DNA of 64,000 nucleotides from Demequina globuliformis (GCF_000975155.1 NZ_BBRG01000001.1:541999-605998); one strand, 5' to 3'; counted from the stretch's first letter, positions 18,308-26,710 are shown. The notes: generated by a model not told the origin, from the letters alone. Translations and numbers: made by a program.

Positions 18308-21280
18308 ATGCGCGTCACCGATCCACACGGCCACGACTGGGAGGTTGAGCCCGGCACTCCGATCGCCGAACTCTGCGCCGCCTGGAGCGTGGCGCGGCTG
18401 TGGTGCGGGGACGTGGCGCTCACGGATGATCACCCCACGGGTGTGCCCCCTGTCCTCGAAGGGGCCGCGCTCACATTGCGGCCCGGGCCGCTCACCGCCA
18501 CCCCGCTAGGCGCGCGCGTCGAGGTGGTGCGGGGGGCCGATGCCGGTGCCATAGCCTCGCTCCACGCTCCCGTCACCGTGGGCTCGGGGGCAGAGGCAAC
18601 GTTGCGAGTCGCGGACCCTACGGTGTCGCGCCTCCACGCGCGGCTTGAGCCTGGCGTGCCGCCCCGCCTCACGGATCTGGGCTCGACGAACGGGATCGGT
18701 ACGCGCGTGCGCAAGGTCAGGCGGTGGCCCCAGAACGGCGCGGTGCGCCTAGGAAACTCGTGGCTCGCCGTCAGCGGCGCACCCAGCGAGGAACCCGTCG
18801 ACCACAGCAGGCGAATGGCTGTTCCCTGGCCGGCCCTCGTGGGCGGGCTCGCGAGCGGAGCGGTGATTGCCGTCATCACCGGGCGGTGGTACCTGGCACT
18901 GATTGGCCTCGCCCTGCCCGCCGCGATGATGCTGACAAGGCTCGTGCAGCGCGCCCGAGCGGCACGGCCCGGCGAAGACGTACCTGCGCTTCCCTCGGGG
19001 CCACTGGCCATCCGCGGACCTCGGGAGGCCGCCGCCGGCTATGCGAGGGCGGTGATGCTGGACCGTGGCTCGCGGCTGCCCGGGTGGAACGAGCCGTGGA
19101 TGAGATGGCTGCCAGACACGGCTGCGGAGGATGTCGTAGTTTTGCGACCAGGCGAGACCGCACCGTCGTGGTGTACGACGGTCGTGGACGTGACCGCCAC
19201 GGGTTGCCGTGAAGCTGGGCCCCACGGGGCAGTGGACACTCCCCCACTCATGGTGAATGAGGACAGGGCCGATGCCGCCGCGCGCCGGGCTGCGGGCGAA
19301 CGCGGCCGCGACGAACTCCCCAGCGAAGTGAGGTGGGCGCAGGTAGCGGGTGCCGCGCTCGATCCTGCCGCCCACGCCGCCGGCTCGCCGCGCAGCATGC
19401 AGGTGGCGCTCGGCCAATCCGCCACGGGTCCCGTCGTGATTGACCTCGACCACCATGGCCCGCACCTCCTGGTCGCGGGCACCACCGGCTCCGGGAAGTC
19501 TGTCCTCCTGGAGACCCTCGTGGCAGGCCTGGCACACGCCCACGCCCCCGCGGACCTTCACCTCGCGCTCATGGATTTCAAGGGCGGTGCGGGCCTGCGC
19601 ACATGCCTGCACCTTCCCCACGTCGCCGCGACTGTGACTGACCTGGACGAGGAGCAGGCCCGCCGGGCGCTCGCAGGGCTGGCGCAAGAAGTCGCGTCGC
19701 GTAAGCACACCCTCGCCGCCCACGGGCACTCGTCGTTGGCGGACTGGGAACGCGCGGGTGGCGCGCCCGCGCGCCTGCTGGTCGTGATCGACGAGTACCA
19801 AGAGATCACGCTGCGGATGCGCACGTTTGTCCCCGAGCTCGCGCGCATCGCCGCACAGGGCCGGTCGCTCGGGCTCCACCTCGTCCTGGCGACCCAGCGG
19901 CCCTCGGGTGCCGTCACGCCTGAGGTACGTGCAAACATCGGCTCCACCATCGCGCTCAGGGTCGCCTCGGAGACCGAGTCGCGCGACCTCATCGGCTCCT
20001 CAGCCGCCGGCAGCCTCCCCAGAAACTCCCCCGGTCGGGCCATCCTGTCCGGGCCAGAAGGCGAGACCACGTTCCAGACCGCCGCGCCGCTCGCGAGCGC
20101 GGCGGCGCGCATCCGCCGGTGCGACGACCACGGTTCCCCCGGCCAGTCGTTGCCGGCGGCGGTGGCCGCTCGGTGGCAGACCCACGAGCCGGCGACCCCG
20201 CTGTGGCAACCACCCCTCCCTTCCCAGGTGAGGATTCAGCCCGACGGGGAGCGCATCGTGATCGCCCTGCGAGATGATCCCGCTCGGCGGGTTCAGGACC
20301 ACGTCACCTGGACTCCAGAAGACGGCGCGCTCGTGATCGTGGGCGCCGCGCGCACGGGCCGCACCAGCGCACTAAGGGCCATCGCGCAGCAATCCCACGT
20401 GGCCGGACGCGTCCCCGTCTGGCTTCCCGCACATCCCCGCCTTGCCGCTCGCACCCTCGCGCTTGCTGCTTCGCGACCCGAGGTACTGCTACTCATCGAC
20501 CGTGCGGACGCAGCGCTGCCACGGCTGTCGCATGTGGACGACGGCCAGGCACACGAGGCACTCATGGACCGCCTGTCCCTGGGCTTGCCCACAGCAATCG
20601 CGGGCACGCCCAGCCTCCCTTCCCGGCTTCACCCACGCGCTGCGGTGGTGGCAGTCCTTGAAGGAACCGACCCGCAACAGGGTGCCCTGTGGGGCGTGCC
20701 GCGCGGGGGCCTCAGCACGCCGGGAGGCGGCCCGCGTCCCGGGCGCGCGTGGGTGACCGACGCCAGCGGCGCGGGGACGGCCCAACTCGCGAGTGCACCG
20801 GCCAGCATTGAATGCCGTGGACGCGACCTCGTGACCGACCTGCCCGCGACCGTTGCGACCGGCGTGTGGGCCATAGGCGGGGACCGCCCCCGCGAGCGAG
20901 ACCGACCCACCACAGCGACACTGGTGGGTCCGGACGGCCCGCTACGTCAAGCGATCGCGAACTCCATCGGCACCGGCGCCACGACGGTGGACGTCGCGGC
21001 CCTGGCACCGCACTCGGGCCTGGTCATCCTGACGGAGCCACGGTCGCGGGACGTGCGCATGGTGGCCAGGGGAGCCACGGGCGGGCTTGTCGACGATGCC
21101 GCGCCTGCGGGCAGAATCGTCATGATTGACGACGGGAATGCGTGCGCGGCCCAGTTAGGCGTGGACGTCGTCGGGCATCTCCTCGATCGCGTCCATGACC
21201 ACCGCAGCACCGGCCACGACTCCCGCGACAATGGCGCACACCGCGACCACGGGAGAGGCGCTGAACATCAGCACCGCTGA
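18308..21280 (+). CDS. FHA-domain FtsK/SpoIIIE (EssC-like) ATPase
   Basis: A 990-residue protein. Residues ~88-150 form an FHA domain (TVGSGAEATLRV, VSRLHARL, DLGSTNGIGTRV). Two membrane segments at ~175-210 are followed by a first FtsK domain with Walker A AGTTGSGKSVLLE near 390 and Walker B RLLVVIDEYQE. The second ATPase unit, near 671, has a weakened P-loop (VGAARTGRTSALR) and LLLIDRAD. This FHA-TM-tandem-FtsK order is that of EssC/EccC ATPases, which push WXG100-type substrates through type VII secretion machines. No WXG100, EccB/D/E or EsaA-like gene is adjacent, so its partners are elsewhere or it has another role. The last ~41 codons are His/Asp/Arg-rich and antisense to the convergent gene, which raises the possibility of a lost stop or a frameshift. 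Confidence 0.85.
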   Translation: MRVTDPHGHDWEVEPGTPIAELCAAWSVARLWCGDVALTDDHPTGVPPVLEGAALTLRPGPLTATPLGARVEVVRGADAGAIASLHAPVTVGSGAEATLRVADPTVSRLHARLEPGVPPRLTDLGSTNGIGTRVRKVRRWPQNGAVRLGNSWLAVSGAPSEEPVDHSRRMAVPWPALVGGLASGAVIAVITGRWYLALIGLALPAAMMLTRLVQRARAARPGEDVPALPSGPLAIRGPREAAAGYARAVMLDRGSRLPGWNEPWMRWLPDTAAEDVVVLRPGETAPSWCTTVVDVTATGCREAGPHGAVDTPPLMVNEDRADAAARRAAGERGRDELPSEVRWAQVAGAALDPAAHAAGSPRSMQVALGQSATGPVVIDLDHHGPHLLVAGTTGSGKSVLLETLVAGLAHAHAPADLHLALMDFKGGAGLRTCLHLPHVAATVTDLDEEQARRALAGLAQEVASRKHTLAAHGHSSLADWERAGGAPARLLVVIDEYQEITLRMRTFVPELARIAAQGRSLGLHLVLATQRPSGAVTPEVRANIGSTIALRVASETESRDLIGSSAAGSLPRNSPGRAILSGPEGETTFQTAAPLASAAARIRRCDDHGSPGQSLPAAVAARWQTHEPATPLWQPPLPSQVRIQPDGERIVIALRDDPARRVQDHVTWTPEDGALVIVGAARTGRTSALRAIAQQSHVAGRVPVWLPAHPRLAARTLALAASRPEVLLLIDRADAALPRLSHVDDGQAHEALMDRLSLGLPTAIAGTPSLPSRLHPRAAVVAVLEGTDPQQGALWGVPRGGLSTPGGGPRPGRAWVTDASGAGTAQLASAPASIECRGRDLVTDLPATVATGVWAIGGDRPRERDRPTTATLVGPDGPLRQAIANSIGTGATTVDVAALAPHSGLVILTEPRSRDVRMVARGATGGLVDDAAPAGRIVMIDDGNACAAQLGVDVVGHLLDRVHDHRSTGHDSRDNGAHRDHGRGAEHQHR

Positions 21281-21544
21281 GGCAACCTGCAGCACTTGCC
21301 ACATGATCGCGTACGACCGGCCCCACCGCTGACCCCCGTACAATGCCCGCGCGGCGAACCCCAAAGCCACGGCGAAGACACCCAGCATTCCGGCGACCGC
21401 GATGCCAAACCCGGAGCCATCACCGGTGATCGTCTCGACCACCGTTGCCCCTGCAAAAACAGCCAAAGCGAGCGCCTCGATGCCCACGACTGCGACACCA
21501 ATGGGGCGCACCACACGCTGGCGGGGCGTGAGATCATTGTTCAT
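21155..21544 (-). CDS. small four-helix membrane protein, unknown function
   Basis: A 129-residue protein with four predicted membrane helices: GVAVVGIEALALAVFAGATV, GFGIAVAGMLGVFAVALGFA, AIMWQVLQVASAVLMFSA and VVAVCAIVAGVVAGAAVVM. It has a polar N-terminus and a short acidic tail (DAIEEMPDDVHA). The family is not recognised with confidence; many actinobacteria have similar small integral proteins. ATG at 21544 lies exactly 7 bases after TACTTT (21552-21557, minus), a leaderless promoter. It overlaps the 3' end of the FtsK-like gene by 126 bases, unusually long for a convergent pair. Confidence 0.8.
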   Translation of the reverse strand: MNNDLTPRQRVVRPIGVAVVGIEALALAVFAGATVVETITGDGSGFGIAVAGMLGVFAVALGFAARALYGGQRWGRSYAIMWQVLQVASAVLMFSASPVVAVCAIVAGVVAGAAVVMDAIEEMPDDVHA

Positions 21545-21569
21545 GTCATCCAAAGTACCGCCCCAGAAA

Positions 21570-21650
21570 TGTGAGCCATCACACACACGGGACCTCTTGT
21601 CATCTGTTGTTAACAATGAGAACCTTGAAACAGTGACATTCGCGATGGCC
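21570..21650 (+). promoter_or_regulatory. whiB1 upstream region with two palindromes
   Basis: Two palindromes lie 90-155 bases before whiB1: TGTGA-GCCA-TCACA (21570-21583) and TTGTTAACAA (21607-21616). The second overlaps a possible -35 TTGTTA (21607-21612) paired with AACAGT (21629-21634; 16-base spacer). The first resembles a cAMP-receptor-protein site but its halves are 4 rather than 6 bases apart. Promoter assignment is tentative. Confidence 0.35.
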
Positions 21651-21723
21651 GCGGCTTAAGTCCCCACTCATTCACCCTTGAACTGGGATCTGCCGCGCCT
21701 CCCCACCCCCACTGGAGGATCCC

Positions 21724-21978
21724 ATGGATTGGCGTAACAACGCGGCTTGCCTGGACGTCGACGACCCCGAGCTCTTCTTCCCGGTCGGCAACACTGGCCC
21801 CGCCCTCGTGCAGATCGAAAAGGCCAAGGCCGTCTGCGGCACCTGCCAGGTGCGTGAAGTGTGCCTGAAGTGGGCCATGGAGCACAACCAGGACTCCGGC
21901 GTGTGGGGCGGTCTGTCTGAGGACGAGCGCCGCTCGCTTAAGCGCCGCGCCGCCCGCGCCCGCCGCGCAGCCAAGTAA
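21724..21978 (+). CDS. whiB1: WhiB1/WblE iron-sulfur transcription regulator
   Basis: An 84-residue Wbl protein. The [4Fe-4S] ligands are Cys9, Cys38, Cys41 and Cys47, GVWGG lies at 59-63, and the basic tail (RRSLKRRAARARRAAK) binds DNA. The N-terminus MDWRNNAACLDVDDPELFFP and the SGVWGGLSEDERR region match the WhiB1/WblE class, which in mycobacteria is essential, binds the primary sigma factor and reacts with nitric oxide. The ATG has GGAGG 5 bases upstream. It stands alone, with the divergent membrane-protein gene upstream and pdtaS convergent downstream. Confidence 0.95.
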   Translation: MDWRNNAACLDVDDPELFFPVGNTGPALVQIEKAKAVCGTCQVREVCLKWAMEHNQDSGVWGGLSEDERRSLKRRAARARRAAK

Positions 21979-22015
21979 CGCTCGCAGCCGCCTCTCCCCT
22001 TAGCACCCAGAGGCG

Positions 22016-23458
22016 CTACTCCCCCACCTGGACTTCGAGGCTCACCACCGAGCCCTCGTCCGTGTTGCTCCACGTAATGTGACCGCTGAGCTCGTTCTCG
22101 ACCAGCGTGCGCACAATCGATGAGCCCAAACCGGACGGTTCCGCACTGAGGCCCACCCCGTCGTCGGCGATCGTCACGGCGAGGTGGGCGTTCGTGCGTG
22201 TGGCCGTGACCGTGATGGTGCCAAGATCCCGTCCCTCGAACCCATGCTCGACCGCGTTCGTCACCAGCTCGGTGATCACGAGTGCAAGGGAAGACGAATA
22301 CTGCGCGGGGATCAGGCCAAAGTCCCCCTCGCGCACAATCTTCACCTGGACGTTCGGCGAAGCAATCTCCGCGGCCATGCGCATCGAGCGCGCGGCCAGG
22401 TCGTCAAAGTTCACCAGCTCGTCGAGCGTGCCGGACAACGTCTCGTGAACGAGCGCGATCGTCGAGACCCTCCGCATGGCCTCCGCGAGCGCCTCCTTCG
22501 CCTCCGGCGCCTCGACTCGCCGCGACTGCATGCGCAACAGCGCTGCCACCGTCTGAAGATTGTTCTTCACGCGGTGGTGAATCTCGCGAATGGTCGCGTC
22601 CTTGGTGATGAGTTCACGCTCACGACGCCGTAGGTCGGACACGTCCCGGCACAGGAGGACTGCGCCGGTGCGCTCTCCGTGGTCGGTGACGGGGATGGCG
22701 CGCAGCGACAATGCCGCACCGTTGGCTTCTAGGTCAGTGCGCCAGGCAGCTCGCCCCATCACCACCATCGCGAGGGTCTCATCGATGTGTCCCTGGTCAT
22801 GCACAATCTCACTCGTCACCCGTGGCAGCGAGCGGTTCATCAACGACCCTGTCACGCCTAGGCGGTGGAAGCACGACAACGCATTGGGGCTCGCGTAGGT
22901 CACGTGGCCCGCTGCGTCCAGGCGCAGCACGCCGTCGCCGACACGCGGCGCGCCGCGGCGCGGCCCCGTCACGGAGGTGGCCACCGGGAACTCGCCCCGC
23001 GTGATCATGTGCAAGAGGTCGTCCGCGGCCCCCTTGTAGTTGAGTTCGAGGCGGCTCGATGACCGCGAGACCGCCTGCGACACCTCACGGGTGAGGACCG
23101 CGATCGCACGCCCTTCCATCATCACCGGCAGAGCGTCCTCGCGCACCGCGTACGTCTCGTCCCAGCGAGGCTCGCGTGAGGCAGTAATGCCGCCCTCATC
23201 GAGGGCGCGCTGCAGGTGCGCAATGCGCCCGGCCGCTGCCATGGTGCCCACGACATCGTCCTGATGGACGGTGGGGCCCGTCGACGGCCGGCACTGAGCG
23301 ATCGCGACAAAGCCATCGTCGACTGCGCGCCACAACACGAGGTCGGCGAAGGACAGGTCGGCGATGATCTGCCAGTCGGACGTGAGCAGGGCCAGCCATT
23401 CGGCCTCAGCATCAGTCAACGTCCCGTACTTCTCAGCGGTCTCTCTCAGGGTTGCCAC
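22016..23458 (-). CDS. pdtaS: PdtaS-type soluble sensor histidine kinase
   Basis: A 480-residue cytosolic kinase with no membrane segment. It has an N-terminal GAF-like domain (~10-140), a central PAS-like domain (LRLDAAGHVTYASPNALSCF onward) and an HWE/HisKA_2 core with REIHHRVKNNLQTVAALLRMQ (His near residue 295), ITELVTNAVEHGF and ADDGVGL. This is the layout of M. tuberculosis PdtaS, whose partner PdtaR is an ANTAR RNA-binding antiterminator. No pdtaR is adjacent, which is usual because the partners are unlinked. The GTG at 23458 lies 6 bases after TAGGCT (23465-23470, minus). It is convergent with whiB1. Confidence 0.9.
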   Translation of the reverse strand: MATLRETAEKYGTLTDAEAEWLALLTSDWQIIADLSFADLVLWRAVDDGFVAIAQCRPSTGPTVHQDDVVGTMAAAGRIAHLQRALDEGGITASREPRWDETYAVREDALPVMMEGRAIAVLTREVSQAVSRSSSRLELNYKGAADDLLHMITRGEFPVATSVTGPRRGAPRVGDGVLRLDAAGHVTYASPNALSCFHRLGVTGSLMNRSLPRVTSEIVHDQGHIDETLAMVVMGRAAWRTDLEANGAALSLRAIPVTDHGERTGAVLLCRDVSDLRRRERELITKDATIREIHHRVKNNLQTVAALLRMQSRRVEAPEAKEALAEAMRRVSTIALVHETLSGTLDELVNFDDLAARSMRMAAEIASPNVQVKIVREGDFGLIPAQYSSSLALVITELVTNAVEHGFEGRDLGTITVTATRTNAHLAVTIADDGVGLSAEPSGLGSSIVRTLVENELSGHITWSNTDEGSVVSLEVQVGE

Positions 23459-23521
23459 GCCTCTAGCCTAGGGTGCACGCGCGCGGGCGGTAGCCTGGTG
23501 GCACGGCGAGAGGGGACACAG

Positions 23522-24016
23522 ATGCATTTCACGCACGAGCACCACTTCGATGCGCCCGTGGAGGACGTGTTCGCGATGCTCGCGGACAAGGAGTTCGCGG
23601 TGAAGCGTGCGGAGACCTCTGGTGCCGACGCCTCCGACGCCGTGTTCTCCGGCTCCATTGATGAGGGCTTCACCGTCGCCATCCGCCGGGTAGTGCCGTC
23701 GTCCTCGATTCCGCAAGAGTTCCGCGGATTCATAGGCTCCGATCTCACCGTGCGGTACAGCGAGGTGTGGTCCGCGCCGCGCGGGACCGAACGCCAGGGC
23801 ACGTTCTCCGTCGAAATTGTCGGGGCTCCGGGGCATGCGTCGGGCCGACTGCTCCTCACCCCGGAAGGCAACGGCACCGACTTTGTCGTGGATGGCACGG
23901 TCACAGTGCGCGTGCCGTTGTTTGGCGCCATGATCGAGAAGTCGCTTCTCAAGAACGTCATCGAGGGGCTTGAGACCGAACTCCAAGCCGCGGACGCCTG
24001 GCTCGCAGCCCGCTAG
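23522..24016 (+). CDS. DUF2505 (START/SRPBCC-like) protein
   Basis: A 164-residue protein with the opening MHFTHEHHFDAPVEDVFAML and a SRPBCC-like alternation of strands ending in a long helix (KNVIEGLETELQAADAWLAAR). DUF2505 proteins are common in actinobacteria and are thought to bind a hydrophobic ligand; function is unknown. The ATG at 23522 has AGAGGGG about 6 bases upstream; a longer frame to 23216 runs through the divergent pdtaS gene. It is followed after 3 bases by the fluoride-channel pair. Confidence 0.85.
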   Translation: MHFTHEHHFDAPVEDVFAMLADKEFAVKRAETSGADASDAVFSGSIDEGFTVAIRRVVPSSSIPQEFRGFIGSDLTVRYSEVWSAPRGTERQGTFSVEIVGAPGHASGRLLLTPEGNGTDFVVDGTVTVRVPLFGAMIEKSLLKNVIEGLETELQAADAWLAAR

Positions 24017-24019
24017 CCC

Positions 24020-24400
24020 ATGCCGGCCGTCTTTCTCGTCTTCCTCGGCGGCATGCTTGGAGGCGCGGTGCGCATCGGCCTTGACGCGGCGATTCCAAGC
24101 GCCGGCGCTGTGCCCCTTGACCTCGTGGTGATCAACGTCGTCGGCTCCGCCGCACTTGGCGCGGTCACCGGCTGGAGCATGGTGGAGGGACGTGCCTGGT
24201 GGCTTCCCCTGGTAGGCCCGGGACTCCTCGGCGGCTTCACGACCTTTTCCTCGATCGCCGCTCTTGCGTGGAGCGCTGAGGCCGGCCTCGCCGTGGGTGC
24301 TGGCGTCCTAGCCGGCACGATGGCAGCTTCCGTCTTCGCTGCGGCCGTGGGTTGGCGCTGGGCCGTGCGGAGGGCCGATGCCAGGGAGGCTACCCGGTGA
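24020..24400 (+). CDS. crcB1: fluoride ion channel FluC/CrcB, subunit 1
   Basis: A 126-residue protein with four membrane helices. The signature GGFTTFSS (Fluc T-F-S loop) and the N-terminal GGMLGGAVRIGLD are present. FluC proteins form dual-topology dimers that let fluoride leave the cell. Here the gene overlaps a second copy by four bases (GTGA), so the channel is probably a heterodimer of oppositely oriented subunits, as in other Gram-positives with paired genes. I saw no fluoride riboswitch upstream. Confidence 0.93.
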   Translation: MPAVFLVFLGGMLGGAVRIGLDAAIPSAGAVPLDLVVINVVGSAALGAVTGWSMVEGRAWWLPLVGPGLLGGFTTFSSIAALAWSAEAGLAVGAGVLAGTMAASVFAAAVGWRWAVRRADAREATR

Positions 24401-24759
24401 GTACGGCTTTGTTTGTGGGCGCCGTCGTGGGCTGTGGACTGGGCGCGGTCGGTCGCTACCTTTTGGGCAAGATCGACTACTCCATGGACTTTCCGTGGCA
24501 CACGGTCATCGCGAATGCGGTGGCCGCCGCGCTCGTGGGAGCGTTGGCCGCCGTCGACGATCTCCACCCTGGGTGGATGATCGTGCTGGGAGCGGGTCTC
24601 GGTGGCGGGTTGTCCACGTTCTCTTCGCTCGCCGTCGACGCGGTCGTGCTGTGGAATGAGAACAGGCGCCGCGCGGCGGCGGTCTACCTCTCCATCACGT
24701 TTGCGCTCGGCCTTGCGTGCGCCGCGGGGGCGTACGCGCTGGCAGGCGTGTGGGGTTAG
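24397..24759 (+). CDS. crcB2: fluoride ion channel FluC/CrcB, subunit 2
   Basis: A 120-residue four-helix protein with GAVVGCGLGAVGRYLLG and GGGLSTFSSLAVD, the partner of the overlapping first subunit. The GTG start at 24397 uses the stop of the previous gene. Charge placement differs between the two proteins (one ends RRADAREATR, the other has ENRRRAAAVY between TM3 and TM4), as expected if they insert in opposite orientations. Its stop shares TTAG with the convergent DUF427 gene. Confidence 0.93.
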   Translation: MSTALFVGAVVGCGLGAVGRYLLGKIDYSMDFPWHTVIANAVAAALVGALAAVDDLHPGWMIVLGAGLGGGLSTFSSLAVDAVVLWNENRRRAAAVYLSITFALGLACAAGAYALAGVWG

Positions 24760-25040
24760 TCCTCGACGACGTCGACGCCACGCCAGAAGGCGACGTGGTC
24801 GCGGATCATGTCCGCGCGCGGCTTGGGGTCCCGGTAGATCCACACGGCGTCGGGGTTCGTCTCGCCGTCAACCGTGATGGACCAGTAGCTGGCCTCGCCC
24901 TTCCACGGGCACTTCGAGACCATGTCGGAGTCGCTCAGGTAGTCGGTATTGACCGAGTCCAAGGGGAAGTAGTGATTGCCTTCAACGACCACCGTCTGGT
25001 CGGACTGCGCGATCACGGCGCCGTTCCACACTGCCTTCAT
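24756..25040 (-). CDS. DUF427 domain protein
   Basis: A 94-residue single-domain DUF427 protein. Family marks are MKAVWNGAVIAQSD, VVVEGNHYFPLDSV, the SKCPWKGEASYWSI motif and WIYRDPKPRADMIRDHVAFW. The domain is a small beta-barrel of unknown function, common in actinobacteria and fungi. The ATG has GGAG about 8 bases upstream. It ends in a stop overlapping that of crcB2. Confidence 0.92.
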   Translation of the reverse strand: MKAVWNGAVIAQSDQTVVVEGNHYFPLDSVNTDYLSDSDMVSKCPWKGEASYWSITVDGETNPDAVWIYRDPKPRADMIRDHVAFWRGVDVVED

Positions 25041-25135
25041 GGCTTTACTCCCAACGTCCCGCGGGCTGGCCGGGTGCCTGCTCGCTCCTTGGTCGACAAC
25101 GCTGCCGGTCAGCTCGCCATTCCGCGGTCCAGGGC

Positions 25136-26428
25136 TCAACGGCGCCGGCGAACTGCCGCAGCCGTCACGGGCCACCCGATGACAACGGCGAGCAGCACCA
25201 CCGTGGGCCACCAGGCGGCAGACGCCCCTTGCACAGCGACGATGGCGAGGACAGCAGAGGCCGCCAGCCCCGCTGCGGAGACGGCCACGGGAATACGGAG
25301 GCTCGCGGTGCGTCCGGCCCGGCGCTGCACGATCGCAGCGAGGTTCGCGACCGCGTAATACGTCAGGACGCTGGCGGCGGAGACCAACACCAGCGAGGCG
25401 CCCTCGGTCCACACCAGCGCGATGGCAGCGAGCGCGATCAGGCCTTCTGCCTTCCACGGAGCGCCGCTGGTGCCCTGGTGAGCAAGGGCGCGCGGAAGAT
25501 CGCCCTCCCGCGCCATTGCCATCGCTGTGCGTCCCGTACCGGCCATCACCGCGAGCATGGCCCCACCCACGCTGAGCGTGGCGGCCACAGTGACGATCCA
25601 TACGGGCAAGCCCGCGGCATCGGCCAGATACTCCAAGGGCGCGTCCGCGAACCCGTCAGGCACCATGACCGTGTCCCCCTCCACGGCGATACGCGGCGTG
25701 ACGCGCGCAAGCGCGAGCGCGACAGCGAGGTAGACGACGATCACGATCGACAGCGCAGCAACCATGGCTCGCGGGATAGCGCGCGCAGGATCGCGCACCT
25801 CCTCGCCAAGGGTGGCGATGCGCGCGTAGCCGGCGAAGGCGAAGAACGCTGCTGCGACTGCCACGAGGAAGGGCGGTCCGCCGGCTGCCGGGATGGGGTC
25901 CGCGAGCACAAACGACGCAACGGCGTCAGTAGCGCTCTTCTCCGTGGCGAACGCCGCAACCACCAGTGCCGCAAGCGCCGCGAGCACGATCACGGCGATC
26001 GCAGTGGCTCCGGCCGCGGTCCGCGTGATGCCGCGCGCGTTGAGCGCCCAGGCCAGGATCACCGCCGCTGTCGCGACCATCGAAGCATGGCCGGGAAGAA
26101 CGTACGCGCCCAGCACCGTCGCGCCCACGGCGACGGAGACAGTCTTGCCGAGGACGAACGCGGCGCCCGCAATGTGCCCCGACAACGCTCCGAGTTCTGC
26201 CCTGCCATAGGCGTAAGCGCCGCCCGCCACCGGGTACCGCGCGGCAAGTTGCGCGGTTGACAGAGCGTTTGCGAAGGCCACCGCGCCGGCCACCACAATG
26301 GCGGCGAGGTAGTGCCACTGGCCTACGGCCAGGATGGGCACCCACATGTCGGAGAACACGCCCGCGCCGAGCATGGACCCGACGCCAATACCCACAGCGG
26401 CGATGAGGGAGATACGGCGCTGAGTCAT
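25136..26428 (-). CDS. APC-family amino acid permease
   Basis: A 430-residue transporter with about 12 membrane helices. It begins with RRISLIAAVGIGVGSMLGAGVF, the unwound TM1 Gly-rich motif of APC transporters. TM6 has FFAFAGYARIATLGEEVRDPARAIPRAM, where the E-E-x-x-x-P-x-R-x-I-P loop is typical of the family. It probably imports or exchanges amino acids or amines with proton or antiport coupling; the substrate is not readable. The start is ATG at 26428, but GTG at 26431 fits a leaderless start 6 bases after TACGCT (26438-26443, minus). Palindrome copy D lies upstream. Confidence 0.9.
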   Translation of the reverse strand: MTQRRISLIAAVGIGVGSMLGAGVFSDMWVPILAVGQWHYLAAIVVAGAVAFANALSTAQLAARYPVAGGAYAYGRAELGALSGHIAGAAFVLGKTVSVAVGATVLGAYVLPGHASMVATAAVILAWALNARGITRTAAGATAIAVIVLAALAALVVAAFATEKSATDAVASFVLADPIPAAGGPPFLVAVAAAFFAFAGYARIATLGEEVRDPARAIPRAMVAALSIVIVVYLAVALALARVTPRIAVEGDTVMVPDGFADAPLEYLADAAGLPVWIVTVAATLSVGGAMLAVMAGTGRTAMAMAREGDLPRALAHQGTSGAPWKAEGLIALAAIALVWTEGASLVLVSAASVLTYYAVANLAAIVQRRAGRTASLRIPVAVSAAGLAASAVLAIVAVQGASAAWWPTVVLLAVVIGWPVTAAAVRRRR

Positions 26429-26468
26429 CACGGCGCCAGCGTATAGGCGAACCGGCACCCCACCCCTG

Positions 26469-26526
26469 CCAGATGGCTCCATTTCGCTGTTATGGCCTGC
26501 CATAACAGCGAAATGGAGCCACTTGG
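26469..26526. repeat. palindromic intergenic repeat, copy D
   Basis: Arms of 28 bases (26469-26496 and 26499-26526) pair at 26 of 28, with centre CT. The middle reads TATGGC-CT-GCCATA where copy B has TATAGC-AG-GCTATA, so both arms changed together. It sits between the tRNA terminator and the permease promoter. Confidence 0.95.
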
Positions 26527-26550
26527 CGGGAAAAGGTGGGGAAATGACGA

Positions 26551-26582
26551 AGCCCCCGATCCAGTTTCCTGGATCGGGGGCT
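26551..26582 (-). terminator. terminator of the tRNA-fMet transcript
   Basis: Perfect 14-bp arms (AGCCCCCGATCCAG at 26551-26564 and its complement at 26569-26582) with a TTTC loop, 10 bases past the tRNA 3' end. On the minus strand it is followed by TCGTCATTTC, a weak U-rich tail. Confidence 0.85.
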
Positions 26583-26591
26583 ATCACGTAG

Positions 26592-26665
26592 TAGCGGGGA
26601 CAGGATTTGAACCTGCGACCTCCGGGTTATGAGCCCGGCGAGCTACCGAACTGCTCCACCCCGCG
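26592..26665 (-). tRNA. initiator tRNA-fMet (CAT)
   Basis: 74 bases fold as a full cloverleaf with anticodon CAT. Initiator features are an unpaired 1:72 position (C1 opposite U72) and three G-C pairs in the anticodon stem (CCGGG-CTCATAA-CCCGG). The D arm is GAGC-AGTTCGGTA-GCTC and the T loop TTCAAAT. The base after position 73 is CTA, so the CCA end is not encoded. The first 7 bases also form part of an inverted repeat with the promoter region. Confidence 0.97.
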
Positions 26666-26676
26666 TCGGCTTGATA

Positions 26677-26705
26677 ACTGTAACCGACGCGGGGCACGGA
26701 ACCAA
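26677..26705 (-). promoter_or_regulatory. promoter of tRNA-fMet
   Basis: On the minus strand TTGGTT (26705-26700) and TACAGT (26682-26677) are separated by 17 bases. Transcription would start about 7 bases on, near 26670, leaving a leader of roughly four bases. It lies directly after the UPF0182 stop. Confidence 0.65.
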
Positions 26706-26710
26706 ATCGG

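Noticed and set aside
21570..21583. TGTGA-N4-TCACA as a CRP site for whiB1
   Set aside because: CRP/GlxR sites have six bases between the TGTGA and TCACA halves; this one has four, so it is listed only as a palindrome.
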